DNA of 64,000 nucleotides, from positions 248,001 through 312,000 of the forward strand of contig NZ_ACCD01000001.1 of assembly GCF_000173775.1 (NCBI RefSeq), in the 5' to 3' direction. The stretch's first letter is position 1. Each line of letters opens with the position of its first letter. The stretch is from Yersinia rohdei ATCC 43380. Lineage in GTDB: Bacteria; Pseudomonadota; Gammaproteobacteria; Enterobacterales; Enterobacteriaceae. The notes beneath the pieces were generated by a model. The model had not been told where the DNA came from. It did not search any database and saw only the letters and a program-made list of their open reading frames with translations. A program made the translations under genes and the position numbers. This document shows positions 29,135-38,110 of this stretch, piece after piece.

Positions 29135-29451
29135 AAGGATTCAGGATTATCCGGATAACACTTGCCGATGCAAGCATTTCCGCACTTCGCGGGGATTATT
29201 TTTCGATAGGTAAAAGATTTAGATATATTCTGTGATCAACATGATCTTTAGCGGTGATGTTATTTTAACTAAGAATAATCCCAATGCACGTAAGCAGTGG
29301 CTACGCCTATGACTCAGCATCATCTGATGGGGATAACCTGATTTTTGCAAGGTTATTTTTATCCTATTTTCCGCAATTAGACCCCGGTCAAAATATCTAT
29401 TATCACGGCATGATATATAAGCATTATCATTTAGAGATGGGAAACATAGAT
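29135..29451. other. Intergenic region between the receptor and DUF2622 gene
   Basis: Beyond the Fur-like site I see no operator or RNA. The open frame extending upstream from the DUF2622 protein to 29284 is probably not translated. Confidence 0.35.
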
Positions 29452-29730
29452 ATGCCGTATTTTACGGTCAGTGTGGTTTTGCATAATGCAGTAGAAGGCG
29501 ATTACGATACCCTGAATAAGAAAATGATTGATGCAGGATTTACCCGCTTTATCGGCAGGGAAAAAGTCTATAAATTGCCAGAAGGAGAGTTTAACTTTGA
29601 AAATGGTGCATTTAACAAGCAAGAAGTTGCTGATTTAGCACTAAAAGTCGCGGAACAGATAAGGTTTATCCCCTCAATTCTGGTGACTGAATCGGGCGGA
29701 AGAACTTGGCGAAACTTGGATCTTAAATAA
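29452..29730 (+). CDS. DUF2622 family small protein
   Basis: I prefer ATG 29452 (MPYFTVSVVLHNA), with GGGA nine bases upstream, giving 92 residues; ATG 29437 and the frame from 29284 are alternatives. The features YDTLNKKMIDAGFTRFIG, VYKLPEGEFNF, LALKVAEQI and VTESGGRTWRNL are those of DUF2622, a compact alpha/beta protein of unknown function often carried on mobile or accessory DNA. It is isolated between a siderophore receptor and rlmA. Confidence 0.7.
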   Translation: MPYFTVSVVLHNAVEGDYDTLNKKMIDAGFTRFIGREKVYKLPEGEFNFENGAFNKQEVADLALKVAEQIRFIPSILVTESGGRTWRNLDLK

Positions 29731-29926
29731 AACACCCAACTATAGATATAATATCCTATAAATTTGACTTAAGTTAATTACTGATCCCGCACCAGGGGTT
29801 TATTACACGTTTATATTATTATAATAATATTTCTCCTAAGAGAAATGCTGTGCCCGTTACTTAATAGTATTTAATAACGAGCATTCGTTTATATATACCC
29901 GTGGCCCGAGATTTATTAGGCCAAAA

Positions 29927-30799
29927 CTAAGCACATATATGTTCTTCGTCACTCTCTAGTCTATTACTGTCAATAGTGGAATCAGCTTTGCGACGATGCA
30001 AAGCAATAACAAAATCTGTTTCACAGACAAATGTCTGTCGTGTAGCCAACTCTTGCCCGACCTCAATAGAGGCGCGCCAGGCAAACGGCGTCATTTGCAA
30101 TAAGTTAACGCCTTGCTTGCCGGTCAATTTCATTTCATAAGCCAATCGTTCACTACTGACTAATTCAAACCCGTCCAGATGCTCTTGTGCATCATCATGG
30201 AGTTGTACTTGGGCATAAATCAGGGCTTTTAATTGGTACAGATGACGTGGGCCGGGCACCACGGTAACCACTATTCCGCCGGGTTTTACCGTGCGAGCTA
30301 ATTCAGCAGCCTTGCAAGGTGCATAAATACGCAAGACAGCATCAAGAGACTGATTGTTAAACGGTAATCGGTGACTGGAGGCCACACAAAAATTCACCTG
30401 AGGATAGCGTTTTGCACCATATCTTACCGCCACTTTGGCAACATCTAAACCAAACACGCAAACCTGACGCTGGCGATTTAGCCGTTCTGCCACGGCGGCA
30501 GTGTAATAGCCTTCGCCACACCCAATATCAAGCAACATCGCGGCATCCAGAGGAAGCGCCTTATCCAGAATCTCACAAACGCGCTGCTGCAAAGGCTGAT
30601 AACAACCCGCATCAAGAAACGCCCGGCGGGCCTGCATCATCTCGGGGCTATCCCCCGGTTGTTTTGATCCCTTATGTTGCACCGGCATCAAATTGACATA
30701 ACCCTCTTTGGCGCAATCAAACTGGTGATTATTACAACAACGCCACTGTTGCTGGCTTTGCTGCAAGGCCTGATGACAAAGGGGGCACTGATAAGACAT
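29927..30799 (-). CDS. rlmA: 23S rRNA (guanine745-N1)-methyltransferase
   Basis: 290 residues. N-terminal zinc finger [10 protein letters not shown] (5-8) with the second pair in [19 protein letters not shown]-binding motif [16 protein letters not shown] (about 89-104). RlmA methylates G745 in helix 35 of 23S rRNA. The C-terminal tail is about 15-20 residues longer than in E. coli and acidic ([10 protein letters not shown]). E. coli has it between mntP and cspC; here the order is kept but with insertions on both sides. Confidence 0.93.
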   Translation of the reverse strand: MSYQCPLCHQALQQSQQQWRCCNNHQFDCAKEGYVNLMPVQHKGSKQPGDSPEMMQARRAFLDAGCYQPLQQRVCEILDKALPLDAAMLLDIGCGEGYYTAAVAERLNRQRQVCVFGLDVAKVAVRYGAKRYPQVNFCVASSHRLPFNNQSLDAVLRIYAPCKAAELARTVKPGGIVVTVVPGPRHLYQLKALIYAQVQLHDDAQEHLDGFELVSSERLAYEMKLTGKQGVNLLQMTPFAWRASIEVGQELATRQTFVCETDFVIALHRRKADSTIDSNRLESDEEHICA

Positions 30800-31000
30800 G
30801 GTTGAATTCCAGATAACTGATGAATAACCGCCAGAAAAACCGGCAGACGTCGCGTTAGTCTAAAGAAGCCCTGGTGCTGTTGCAAGCAGCTGTTTGCCCT
30901 GGTAATCAACAGGATCAGCCCTACCAAAAGAACAAATGGTAAATAAGACAAAAAACGATTTACACTGACTGGCATCCTTATTCTTCATTAGGTAAGCCTT

Positions 31001-31708
31001 ATGACTGATTTTTCCCCGCAACTTAGCCGCATCGCCACTATCCGCCACGGGTTTGGCGATAAATCCGCGCTATTACCCGACAATCTCAAACCTTACCAGG
31101 CTTCTCAAGCCAATAAAAAACAGGTTCATGGCACCACTATTGTTGATGTCACAGCACCGGGACAAGAATGCGGCGCAGCCGATGGCCTCTATACCACTCA
31201 GGCCGGCATTCTATTGACAGTCCTGACCGCAGATTGCCTGCCGGTTATTTTCAGTCAACGCCAAGGGAAAGCTATAGCTGTGGTTCATGCCGGATGGCGC
31301 GGCCTGTTAGATGGCATTATCTTAAAAATGGTTGAGCGCATTGCCCGCGATGACGACCCGGCAAATTGGGTTGCCGCTGTCGGCCCCGCCGCTCGCTCTT
31401 GCTGCTACGAGGTTAATGAAGAATTAGTGGAGCAGTTTATTAAACAACTCCCATTGGCGAAAAATATTATTTCACCTCGCTTTCGCCACCTTAACCTCGC
31501 CGCGATTGCCGAGCACCAATTACAAGGGGCGGGTATCCCGCAGATTGACCGCGTCGGCAACTGTACAATATGCACCACAGCGCCGCATGACGAAGGCCAC
31601 TTCAAATACACCAGTTTCCGCCGCACCAGCCAACAACAAGCTATTGACCCAACCCACCCTGGCATTAAAGGTCGCAATCAGTATTCTGGCTTAATTATCT
31701 TGCCTTAA
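31001..31708 (+). CDS. Laccase-domain (YfiH/PgeF family) protein, paralogue
   Basis: 235 residues of the DUF152 family. Metal or catalytic positions are visible: His in NKKQVHGTTIV, Cys in LTADCLPVIF and His in VVHAGWRGLLDG. Family members have been assigned as polyphenol oxidoreductases, purine nucleoside phosphorylases or peptidoglycan editing factors. The usual enteric copy (yfiH) sits beside rluD, so this is probably a second paralogue, shorter at the N-terminus. Independent transcript between rlmA and cspC. Confidence 0.8.
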   Translation: MTDFSPQLSRIATIRHGFGDKSALLPDNLKPYQASQANKKQVHGTTIVDVTAPGQECGAADGLYTTQAGILLTVLTADCLPVIFSQRQGKAIAVVHAGWRGLLDGIILKMVERIARDDDPANWVAAVGPAARSCCYEVNEELVEQFIKQLPLAKNIISPRFRHLNLAAIAEHQLQGAGIPQIDRVGNCTICTTAPHDEGHFKYTSFRRTSQQQAIDPTHPGIKGRNQYSGLIILP

Positions 31709-31733
31709 CTTACTGACGGGGAATGCCATAGAA

Positions 31734-31763
31734 ACAAAAAAACCCGCACAAAGGCGGGTTTTT
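31734..31763. terminator. Bidirectional terminator between the YfiH paralogue and cspC
   Basis: Stem AACCCGC/GCGGGTT with A-run before and T-run after on either strand. Confidence 0.85.
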
Positions 31764-31780
31764 AACAGCAAAAGAGCCGA

Positions 31781-31990
31781 TTAGATTGCAGTAACGTTTA
31801 CTGCAGACGGACCTTTCTGACCGTCTTGGATTTCGAACTCTACGTTCTGGCCTTCAGCCAGGGTTTTGAAGCCATTACCCTGGATTGCAGAGAAGTGTAC
31901 GAACACATCTTTGCTGCCGTCAGCTGGAGTGATGAAACCGAAACCTTTAGACTCGTTGAACCACTTAACTTGACCTTTGATCTTTGCCAT
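31781..31990 (-). CDS. cspC: Cold-shock family RNA chaperone CspC
   Basis: 69 residues, nearly identical to E. coli CspC. RNP1 is KGFGFI and RNP2 is VFVHF; the end [10 protein letters not shown] is typical of CspC. It binds single-stranded RNA, melts structures and stabilises rpoS and uspA messages in E. coli. The ribosome site AAAGGAAA is strong. yobF lies 42 bases upstream on the same strand, and the yobF-cspC transcript is conserved. Confidence 0.95.
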   Translation of the reverse strand: MAKIKGQVKWFNESKGFGFITPADGSKDVFVHFSAIQGNGFKTLAEGQNVEFEIQDGQKGPSAVNVTAI

Positions 31991-32032
31991 CTTGAGTATT
32001 TCCTTTGGATTGTTTAACTCGCCCTTGGGCGT

Positions 32033-32149
32033 TTACATAGACAAACTAGAGTCGTTACTGCTTGAGGCACTAAGATAAGGATCGGCAGAGAAGCGGTATT
32101 CAACGCTAACGTCTTTACTCAGAACTTCTTTACTGAAAATGCCACACAT
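32033..32149 (-). CDS. yobF: Small stress-related protein YobF (DUF2527)
   Basis: 38 codons from ATG 32149, reading [20 protein letters not shown] then [12 protein letters not shown] and ending SSLSM. The first 25 residues align with E. coli YobF ([20 protein letters not shown]), and the position just upstream of cspC is the same. E. coli YobF (47 residues) accumulates under heat and envelope stress. Here the C-terminus differs and is shorter. It is easily missed because of its size. Confidence 0.9.
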   Translation of the reverse strand: MCGIFSKEVLSKDVSVEYRFSADPYLSASSSNDSSLSM

Positions 32150-32227
32150 ATACAGAACTGTACCTCGTTTTACCCATATGCGTTATCACATACTCTGAAT
32201 TCGATGGCAAGCCATTTTTAATCAAGG

Positions 32228-32554
32228 GTGAACCTGTCGCACATATTTGAAACGGTTGCACATAAAGAATGCGTAAATATGCTAAAATTTGTTGAAGGTC
32301 ATCGTATTTTCTGCTCTATTTTTTTATACTGTCTTGTCGCGCTTTCTTCCTTGTTTTTAACATTTAAGCTAACTCTTTTTATAATTTTTCTTACGTGGTT
32401 TCTTGGTGATTTCTATCTCAGCTGGGTGACTAAAAACTACAGCGGTATAAAATTTATTAGCATTAAATATATAATAATCGAATATATCGCTGCTTCTGTT
32501 GCGATAGCCCCTGACCCCAGCGGCAGAACGATATCCACCCCACCAGCAAGCTAA
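32228..32554 (+). CDS. Possible small membrane protein, unknown
   Basis: Open frame from GTG 32228, or ATG 32279 (MLKFVEGHRIFCSIFLYCLV). It has two or three hydrophobic segments (about residues 30-66 and 75-90) and ends in an odd polar tail PDPSGRTISTPPAS that reads like out-of-frame or degenerate sequence. No clear ribosome site. It may be a decayed gene. Family not recognised. Confidence 0.3.
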   Translation: MNLSHIFETVAHKECVNMLKFVEGHRIFCSIFLYCLVALSSLFLTFKLTLFIIFLTWFLGDFYLSWVTKNYSGIKFISIKYIIIEYIAASVAIAPDPSGRTISTPPAS

Positions 32555-33136
32555 CTCCTTACTTAATATCAGGTTATGTTCAAAAAAATAATCATAATGG
32601 CAATAAAAAAACTTTATATTTTACGACAAAAAGACGAGGTTAAAAAATAACCACTTCAGTTAGGATGCTTCAAGGCAGTTTCTAATAAAGAAGAACAAGT
32701 AAAATATAATTAATTAAGAGTGAGAATATGTAATACAAGTGAGATTTTATTGTGCCATATAGGTGCAATAAATTAGCTTAGTTAAATAAAATGCACCAAA
32801 TGAGTGCCAGCATCCTTTATGTTATTTGTATAAATATACAGAAAAACACTCATTTTTAGTCATGAGAAATGTAATAAAACTCATCTAAAAATGCCAATAA
32901 TTCGTGCTGAAAAAGCAAATTAAGACATTTCCTGACGCCATCATGCTAAATTTAATTTACTCTCTCGCTAGTCAAAAACTCTATTTTACTTTCTCGTTAT
33001 AGCATTGTTTAAGTTTGAGGTTATAACCTTTACTCGATTATAAATAAAGTTTATTAGTCATTAATTTTGATAGGTACAAAGATTATCTGATACCAAGAGA
33101 TCTTATTTCACCTTATCAGTATCAGAGAATCACACC
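32555..33136. other. AT-rich region upstream of pagP
   Basis: 580 bases, strongly A+T-rich, no supported ORF. It should include the pagP promoter. A GTTTA-type element (TGTTTAAGTTTGAGGTTA near 33006) has one good PhoP half-site but no second copy at the expected 11-bp spacing, so I do not call a PhoP box. Confidence 0.4.
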
Positions 33137-33751
33137 ATGGATTATAAATATATTATCACTGTTTCTTTTGTCAGTAGCCTATGGATGAGCCAAGCTTCCG
33201 CAGAGCCTGCGGATGACAAATCTTCACCAGAGCAATCCTCCAGAGTGCAACAAATTGCACCTGCGGTGGAGACTGATAGCCTATGGCAGCGCCTTATGCA
33301 CAATATCTCTGTCACCTGGGATTCGCCCAATCAAGAGCTGTACATCCCGCTGAATACTTGGCATAACCGCTGGACTTATGATGATGACAAGATTGAGTCA
33401 TACAATGAGAGGCCCTGGGGTATAGGTTATGGCAAGTATCGCTATGATGAGAATAACAACTGGCATTCAGTGTATGCCATGGCATTTATGGACTCACACA
33501 ATGAAGTTGAGCCTATTATAGGTTATGGCTATCAGAAAATGTGGATCCCGGGTGAAATGGACGGCTGGCGTTTTGGTGTTGGTTTTACGGCCAGCATTAC
33601 CGCACGCCATGAATATCATTACATTCCTATCCCAATACCTTTGCCGCTTGTTTCGATCGAATATAATAGATTTGCGTTACAAACCACCTATATTCCCGGC
33701 ACTTATAATAATGGCAATGTCTTGTTTACCTGGATGCGCTGGCAATTCTAA
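33137..33751 (+). CDS. pagP: Lipid A palmitoyltransferase PagP
   Basis: 204 residues with a signal peptide to about residue 22 (QASA/EPAD). Outer-membrane eight-stranded barrel enzyme that moves palmitate from phospholipids to lipid A. Catalytic His in PLNTWHNRWTYDDDKI and the Asp/Ser cluster in AMAFMDSHNEVEPIIGYGYQK are conserved, as is the end LFTWMRWQF. The 20-odd polar residues after the signal are longer than in E. coli (186 residues). PhoPQ regulation is known for the family; mgrB, the PhoQ inhibitor gene, lies less than 4 kb away. Confidence 0.93.
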   Translation: MDYKYIITVSFVSSLWMSQASAEPADDKSSPEQSSRVQQIAPAVETDSLWQRLMHNISVTWDSPNQELYIPLNTWHNRWTYDDDKIESYNERPWGIGYGKYRYDENNNWHSVYAMAFMDSHNEVEPIIGYGYQKMWIPGEMDGWRFGVGFTASITARHEYHYIPIPIPLPLVSIEYNRFALQTTYIPGTYNNGNVLFTWMRWQF

Positions 33752-33932
33752 TTGACTCTATTCTATACAATATTTAACCATGCTATCTGAATGGTTAAAT
33801 ATTCTTGTTAAGAATTAATCTCAACTTATAAGACTTATTTTGAAATGAGGCAATAGTTATCGGCTGTAATTACTACGTGGTTTATTGCAGAGAATTTAAA
33901 CAAGATATTCATCTTTGAACAACCCTATACTG

Positions 33933-33964
33933 TAAAAAAACCGGGTATCACTATTTCTACCCGG
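33933..33964 (-). terminator. Terminator of the AroP-like permease gene
   Basis: Stem CCGGGTA/TACCCGG (33941-33947 with 33958-33964). On the minus strand TTTTTTT follows. Plus-strand readthrough from pagP could also use it (CTATTTTT). Confidence 0.75.
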
Positions 33965-33991
33965 CTATTTTTCCATCATATAACGTTCTAA

Positions 33992-35383
33992 TTAGATTGT
34001 ATTTGAATCCTTCACTTCCGGCAGGTTCTTTTTATCTCTACGACGAGTGAGCATAAAACCGCACCACAATAGTGCAATCCAGGCTGGCATCATCAGCACA
34101 GAGATCTGAATACCGTCCGTAAGATACATGATGACCAAAATCAGCATCAAAAATACCAGACACAGATAATTACCGTAGGGATACCATAACGCTTTAAAAC
34201 GCGGTTCTACGCCTTCCTGCATTTTTGCTGCTCGGAATTTCAAATGAGCCAGGCAAATCATGACCCAATTGATGACCAAGGTTGAAACAACCAGCGCCAT
34301 CAGTAATTCAAAAGCTTTCCCCGGCATGACATAGTTAATAACTACACCGGCAGAGGTCGCCAGCGCCGACAGTGCGATGGACAAAATAGGCACACCGCGC
34401 TTATTAACTTTGGTCAGCACTTTAGGCGCATTACCCTGAGATGCCAAACCAAACAACATGCGGCTATTACAGTAAACACCACTGTTATAGACCGATAACG
34501 CAGCAGTCAGAACTACCACATTTAGGATTGTCGCGACCAGATTACTGTCTAACGCATGGAAAATCATGACAAAAGGACTGCCGCCTTCAACCACTTTGCC
34601 CCACGGATAAAGGGAAAGCAGTATCGCCAATGAGCCAATGTAGAAAATGAGAATACGGTAAACAACCTGATTCGTTGCTTTAGGAATACTATGCTGCGGA
34701 TCTTCGGCTTCTGCGGCGGTAATACCCACCATTTCCAGACCGCCGAAAGAAAACATAATAACCGCCATCGCCATAACTAATCCGCTAAGACCGTGAGGCA
34801 TAAAGCCCCCCTGCGCCCAAAGATTGGTGACAGAAGCATTTGGCCCACCAGACCCCGATGCTAGCAAATAAGCCCCGAATACAATCATACCGATGATGGC
34901 AGCAACTTTGATAATGGCAAACCAGAATTCGGTTTCACCATATATGCGCACATTGACTAAATTGATGGCATTGATCACAACAAAGAATATTGCGGCAGAA
35001 ACCCATGTGGGTATTTCCGGCCACCAATATTGAATATAGATGCCGACGGCGGTCAATTCGGCCATACCGACCAAAATAAACATGGCCCAGTAATTCCAAC
35101 CCGATAAGAACCCGGCAAAATCGCCCCAATATTTATAGGCAAAGTGACTGAATGAACCAGCAACAGGCTCCTCCACGACCATTTCGCCCAGTTGGCGCAT
35201 AATAAGAAAGGCAATAAAACCGCCAATGGCATAGCCCAAAATTACCGAGGGGCCGGCCATCTTAATGGTTTGTGCTATTCCCAAAAATAATCCCGTACCA
35301 ATCGCGCCGCCTAGCGCAATAAGTTGAATATGACGATTTTTTAAACCGCGTTTTAGTGTTGAGTCCTGCAACTGCTGCTCCAT
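33992..35383 (-). CDS. Aromatic amino acid permease, AroP/PheP type
   Basis: ATG 35383 (MEQQLQDSTLKRGLKNRHIQL), preceded by AGAGGA, gives 463 residues; the frame to 35422 is longer than the family. Twelve membrane helices of the APC superfamily. The motifs LIALGGAIGTGLFLGIAQTI, AFLIMRQLGEMVVEEPVAGSF and FSFGGLEMVGITAAEAEDP are shared by AroP and PheP. Residues such as HGLSGLVMAMAVIMFSFGG lean to AroP, so general Phe/Tyr/Trp uptake is likely. No TyrR box was found upstream. Confidence 0.88.
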   Translation of the reverse strand: MEQQLQDSTLKRGLKNRHIQLIALGGAIGTGLFLGIAQTIKMAGPSVILGYAIGGFIAFLIMRQLGEMVVEEPVAGSFSHFAYKYWGDFAGFLSGWNYWAMFILVGMAELTAVGIYIQYWWPEIPTWVSAAIFFVVINAINLVNVRIYGETEFWFAIIKVAAIIGMIVFGAYLLASGSGGPNASVTNLWAQGGFMPHGLSGLVMAMAVIMFSFGGLEMVGITAAEAEDPQHSIPKATNQVVYRILIFYIGSLAILLSLYPWGKVVEGGSPFVMIFHALDSNLVATILNVVVLTAALSVYNSGVYCNSRMLFGLASQGNAPKVLTKVNKRGVPILSIALSALATSAGVVINYVMPGKAFELLMALVVSTLVINWVMICLAHLKFRAAKMQEGVEPRFKALWYPYGNYLCLVFLMLILVIMYLTDGIQISVLMMPAWIALLWCGFMLTRRRDKKNLPEVKDSNTI

Positions 35384-35561
35384 CCTGTCCTCTGCCGCAC
35401 CTATTACAAACAGTGCTGTCATAAATGAATCTTCGGCGGTTTTTTAACACTTATACCTGCTGGCATCAAGGATAAAGGTGGTTAGCTGACAATTGGGCAG
35501 GAATCAATCAGCCTGAGCTATATAAGCTCAGTTTTTCATTGATTCGTTCTTTCAATACTAT

Positions 35562-35807
35562 TCAGGGATGTAATGTAGATATACCACATAACTTGCTTAA
35601 ATTTCGTGCGCCAATCATTAACGTGGCAACATATGACTGGCGACGAGTGACGACCTCAACCGCAACACGATTATTTTTATAACGGATAAGATAAGTTGTA
35701 GGCCAGCCCTGACGTCGCTCCCCATAGGATTTTTGATGGTGGTCAATTGCAGCATGAGCAATAACCAGATGTGATAATTTTGAATCCCCTTTAATAATAC
35801 GTTTCAT
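35562..35807 (-). CDS. DUF4060 family small protein
   Basis: ATG 35807 (MKRIIKGDSKLSHLVIAHAA) gives 81 residues; in-frame ATGs just upstream are also possible. Conserved DUF4060 core is IDHHQKSYGERRQGWPTTYL then RYKNNRVAVEVVTRRQSYVAT. Basic and compact, function unknown; this family is frequent in enteric prophages and genomic islands. It lies next to a NinX-type phage protein, which suggests both came with the same mobile DNA. Confidence 0.75.
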   Translation of the reverse strand: MKRIIKGDSKLSHLVIAHAAIDHHQKSYGERRQGWPTTYLIRYKNNRVAVEVVTRRQSYVATLMIGARNLSKLCGISTLHP

Positions 35808-35912
35808 CATCAGCTCCACGAAAGCAGTTAAATAACGTTTTACTCTTGGTTATCCCTACCCCTTAATTCCGGCAGGATAGAGGCATTGGTTGAAAACTAT
35901 CGACACCGCCGA

Positions 35913-36248
35913 TTAAACGTTCTGGCTCAGCAGATAACAGATCATGGCCGCACGTAGTGGGCTTTGACTATAGGCTTGCCATTCCCCTTGTGGATTAGTA
36001 ATTTTAGCATTCCACTGATTATTATCATTAATCTCAGGAGAATAGAAGCCGATTTTATTGGCACAGATGATAGGCCATGCATCAGAAGGGTTTTTACAGT
36101 AATCCTTACCTTTAATTCCGCCATAAGGGTACCATTTAGCGGGATCTTCCCCAGTAAGTAAGGCAATACTTCGATTCACTTCGCTGTCACTTTCTTCATA
36201 CCATTTAATCATCTGAATCACCGTTTTTCTGAAAAGTTCTGACCACAT
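35913..36248 (-). CDS. NinX-like phage protein (DUF2591)
   Basis: 111 residues. YGGIKGKDYCKNPSDAWPII and ANKIGFYSPE plus the end PLRAAMICYLL are the DUF2591 pattern, a phage protein (lambda-like NinX) of unknown function. The start may be at ATG 36248 or ATG 36212 (MIKWYEESDSEVNRS). No other phage genes surround it except the DUF4060 gene, so it is an isolated relic inside the yobF-yebO interval. Confidence 0.7.
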   Translation of the reverse strand: MWSELFRKTVIQMIKWYEESDSEVNRSIALLTGEDPAKWYPYGGIKGKDYCKNPSDAWPIICANKIGFYSPEINDNNQWNAKITNPQGEWQAYSQSPLRAAMICYLLSQNV

Positions 36249-36452
36249 TACGGCGAAATTAAGACAGATTTATGACATAAAAAGAGGTTATTTCAACCTG
36301 AGAACATATCAGTCGGATATTGCTTGAGGGCGAAGAAGAGAGAGAGGAAGAAAGAAAAGAAGGAATAAAGAAAAAGTATATCGCCTGACTGATAGCACCC
36401 AGAGCGCATCACTCTGACACTGCCCTTAAGCAGCGCCAGAATAGAGATGAGT

Positions 36453-36728
36453 TTATCTCTCTGGAATGACACCTTTAAAATCGAGTGGGGAAAGGATATC
36501 GCTGTCACTTTGCCCATCACTGACACCAGTGGCATTTTCTAGCAATGACTTGAGCAATTCAGTTTGCTGTCTCTGTTGTTCGACAATATCTTGTAACAAG
36601 CGGATCTGTTCATTTGCTCGCACACTGGCACGGCTCAAAAAGAACCAAACTATCAAGAAAAAAATGACGGTAAATAGCGACAAAGCAATTGGAATGGCAC
36701 CAAGTGCGCCCATATTTGTATCTAACAT
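36453..36728 (-). CDS. yebO: YebO family membrane-anchored protein
   Basis: 91 residues. One N-terminal helix ([20 protein letters not shown], about 12-31), then the conserved [20 protein letters not shown] coiled-coil and a variable acidic tail. This corresponds to E. coli YebO, which also lies just after mgrB on the same strand. Function unknown. The tail is less conserved than the anchor. Confidence 0.85.
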   Translation of the reverse strand: MLDTNMGALGAIPIALSLFTVIFFLIVWFFLSRASVRANEQIRLLQDIVEQQRQQTELLKSLLENATGVSDGQSDSDILSPLDFKGVIPER

Positions 36729-36883
36729 TGACTACCCTATGACAAATTACCTGTGTGGTGAAGATGCTATCTTATCACTCCCCCCACTACAAAGGTAAAT
36801 CCATGCTGACTATTAACAATAAATAACAATCACCAATAGTAACTGTTTCATTTGTTATTATAGATAAAGTCAGTAGCCTAGCC

Positions 36884-37027
36884 TTACCACGGAATAATCG
36901 AAGTAATTGCACAAATACCGGTAGAGAAAGATCCCCCCTGATCACAGTAACTATCAAGGGCTAATAGATAAAACAAGCAACAAACGGCGATGATACCTAC
37001 CGCTGCAACAAGTTTCTTTATGTTCAA
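36884..37027 (-). CDS. mgrB: MgrB, small membrane inhibitor of PhoQ
   Basis: Read from TTG 37027, which has AAGGTG six bases upstream, the protein is 47 residues, the length of E. coli MgrB, with Cys28 and Cys39 at the same numbers and the same ending (GICAI...IIPW). Upstream ATGs at 37048 and 37081 give N-terminal extensions without a good ribosome site. MgrB is a bitopic inner-membrane protein; its periplasmic disulfide domain represses the PhoQ sensor kinase. Extra cysteines 16-17 lie in the membrane helix. Followed by yebO and divergent from yobH, as in E. coli. Confidence 0.9.
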   Translation of the reverse strand: MNIKKLVAAVGIIAVCCLFYLLALDSYCDQGGSFSTGICAITSIIPW

Positions 37028-37262
37028 ATCAGGCACCTTATTTAACATTTTTTTAATTATACTGTAGTAAACATCAACCATTTATAGCCAAGATGTTATT
37101 ACTTATGTTGAGTACTGTCTTAGAAAAACACGTTAATTTCGTTTTTACTCAATAAATCAAAAACATTTAAGATTTTTACTATTAAGCCGCTTATCATTAC
37201 AAGTTAAAGTGTTAAATATATTGAGTTAAAAATAAGTAAAACTAATTACAGGGAGTAACTAC

Positions 37263-37496
37263 ATGAGTTTATTCAGATGGTTCTTGGTCGCTGCAATCCT
37301 ATATCTCGGTCTGCTCTTTTCTGGTTATGGTGTACTCATTGGCAGTGAGAAAAATGCCGCGGGTATAGGGTTACAATGTAAATATCTGACAGCCCGAACA
37401 GTTGTAACAGCTCAATTTATAAACGGCGAGAATGGCATAATTGGCGTTAGCAATTGTCCTTTAGTGAAAAAAATAGGGAATAACATATTTGAATGA
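37263..37496 (+). CDS. yobH: YobH family small protein
   Basis: 77 residues from ATG 37263 with GGGAG upstream. An N-terminal helix/signal (MSLFRWFLVAAILYLGLLFS) is followed by GYGVLIGSEKNAAGIGLQC and YLTARTVVTAQ, nearly the E. coli YobH pattern. Two cysteines (LQCKYL, SNCPLV) suggest a periplasmic disulfide. Function unknown; conserved beside mgrB. In E. coli kdgR is next, but here it is absent. Confidence 0.9.
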   Translation: MSLFRWFLVAAILYLGLLFSGYGVLIGSEKNAAGIGLQCKYLTARTVVTAQFINGENGIIGVSNCPLVKKIGNNIFE

Positions 37497-37573
37497 TAGG
37501 TTCGCGGGCTTGCTATTAACCCGCAACCCATTCTACTTATTGCGCTATGTTGCTCTAATGCAGGTTGGGTCGA

Positions 37574-37813
37574 TTAACCCTGAGTAAACTTCATATCAAT
37601 CAATGCAATAGCTTTTTCTACCGCCCGTTTAGTCACGGGATCTGCTCCCGCAGGATGTGCAGAAAAATCAATCGCTTTGAGTTGATGTGACATTTTATCC
37701 CGCACTTCAGCTGGCGCAATAATATCAATCACATCAAGAATCTGTTTGATAACCAATTGGCAGGCAACCAGATCAGAGACCAGTTCTTGGTCATTAGTGA
37801 ACATTTCGGACAT
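37574..37813 (-). CDS. Small helical protein, possibly DUF2594 (YecF-like)
   Basis: ATG 37813 ([20 protein letters not shown]), preceded by AAGGAATT, gives 79 residues. The pattern [20 protein letters not shown] and the all-alpha composition resemble DUF2594/YecF, but identity is modest. Acidic, no signal peptide. Function unknown. Alternative: an unrelated small conserved enteric protein. Confidence 0.6.
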   Translation of the reverse strand: MSEMFTNDQELVSDLVACQLVIKQILDVIDIIAPAEVRDKMSHQLKAIDFSAHPAGADPVTKRAVEKAIALIDMKFTQG

Positions 37814-38025
37814 AAATAATTCCTTCACAACAATATTGTGTAAGGATATCACGCTCACTAAAATATATCTTTAGCCTACAGTGTCATGCTGTCGCATTTA
37901 TCACTAAGCAGTTATGCAATTATCTTTGGTTAATTAACAACCTACAAAGAATAAATCATTTTTTAAGTCACCAAAGTACATGGGGGAAAAGCGCTGAGTC
38001 ACTGTGCTAACGGCACAATTTAGGC

Positions 38026-38064
38026 ATAAAAAAACCAGGTATGATGGCTATCAATCACCTGGTT
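38026..38064 (-). terminator. Terminator downstream of the 37-codon ORF
   Basis: Stem AACCAGGT/ACCTGGTT (38033-38040 with 38057-38064). The loop can form a second short stem; TTTTTTT follows on the minus strand. Confidence 0.8.
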
Positions 38065-38110
38065 CGAGGGATACATCATAACGTCTATATCGGTCACAAT
38101 ATTCCTAACC

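Noticed and set aside
33006-33025. PhoP box upstream of pagP
   Set aside because: One GTTTA half-site only; the second copy at the 11-bp spacing is missing.
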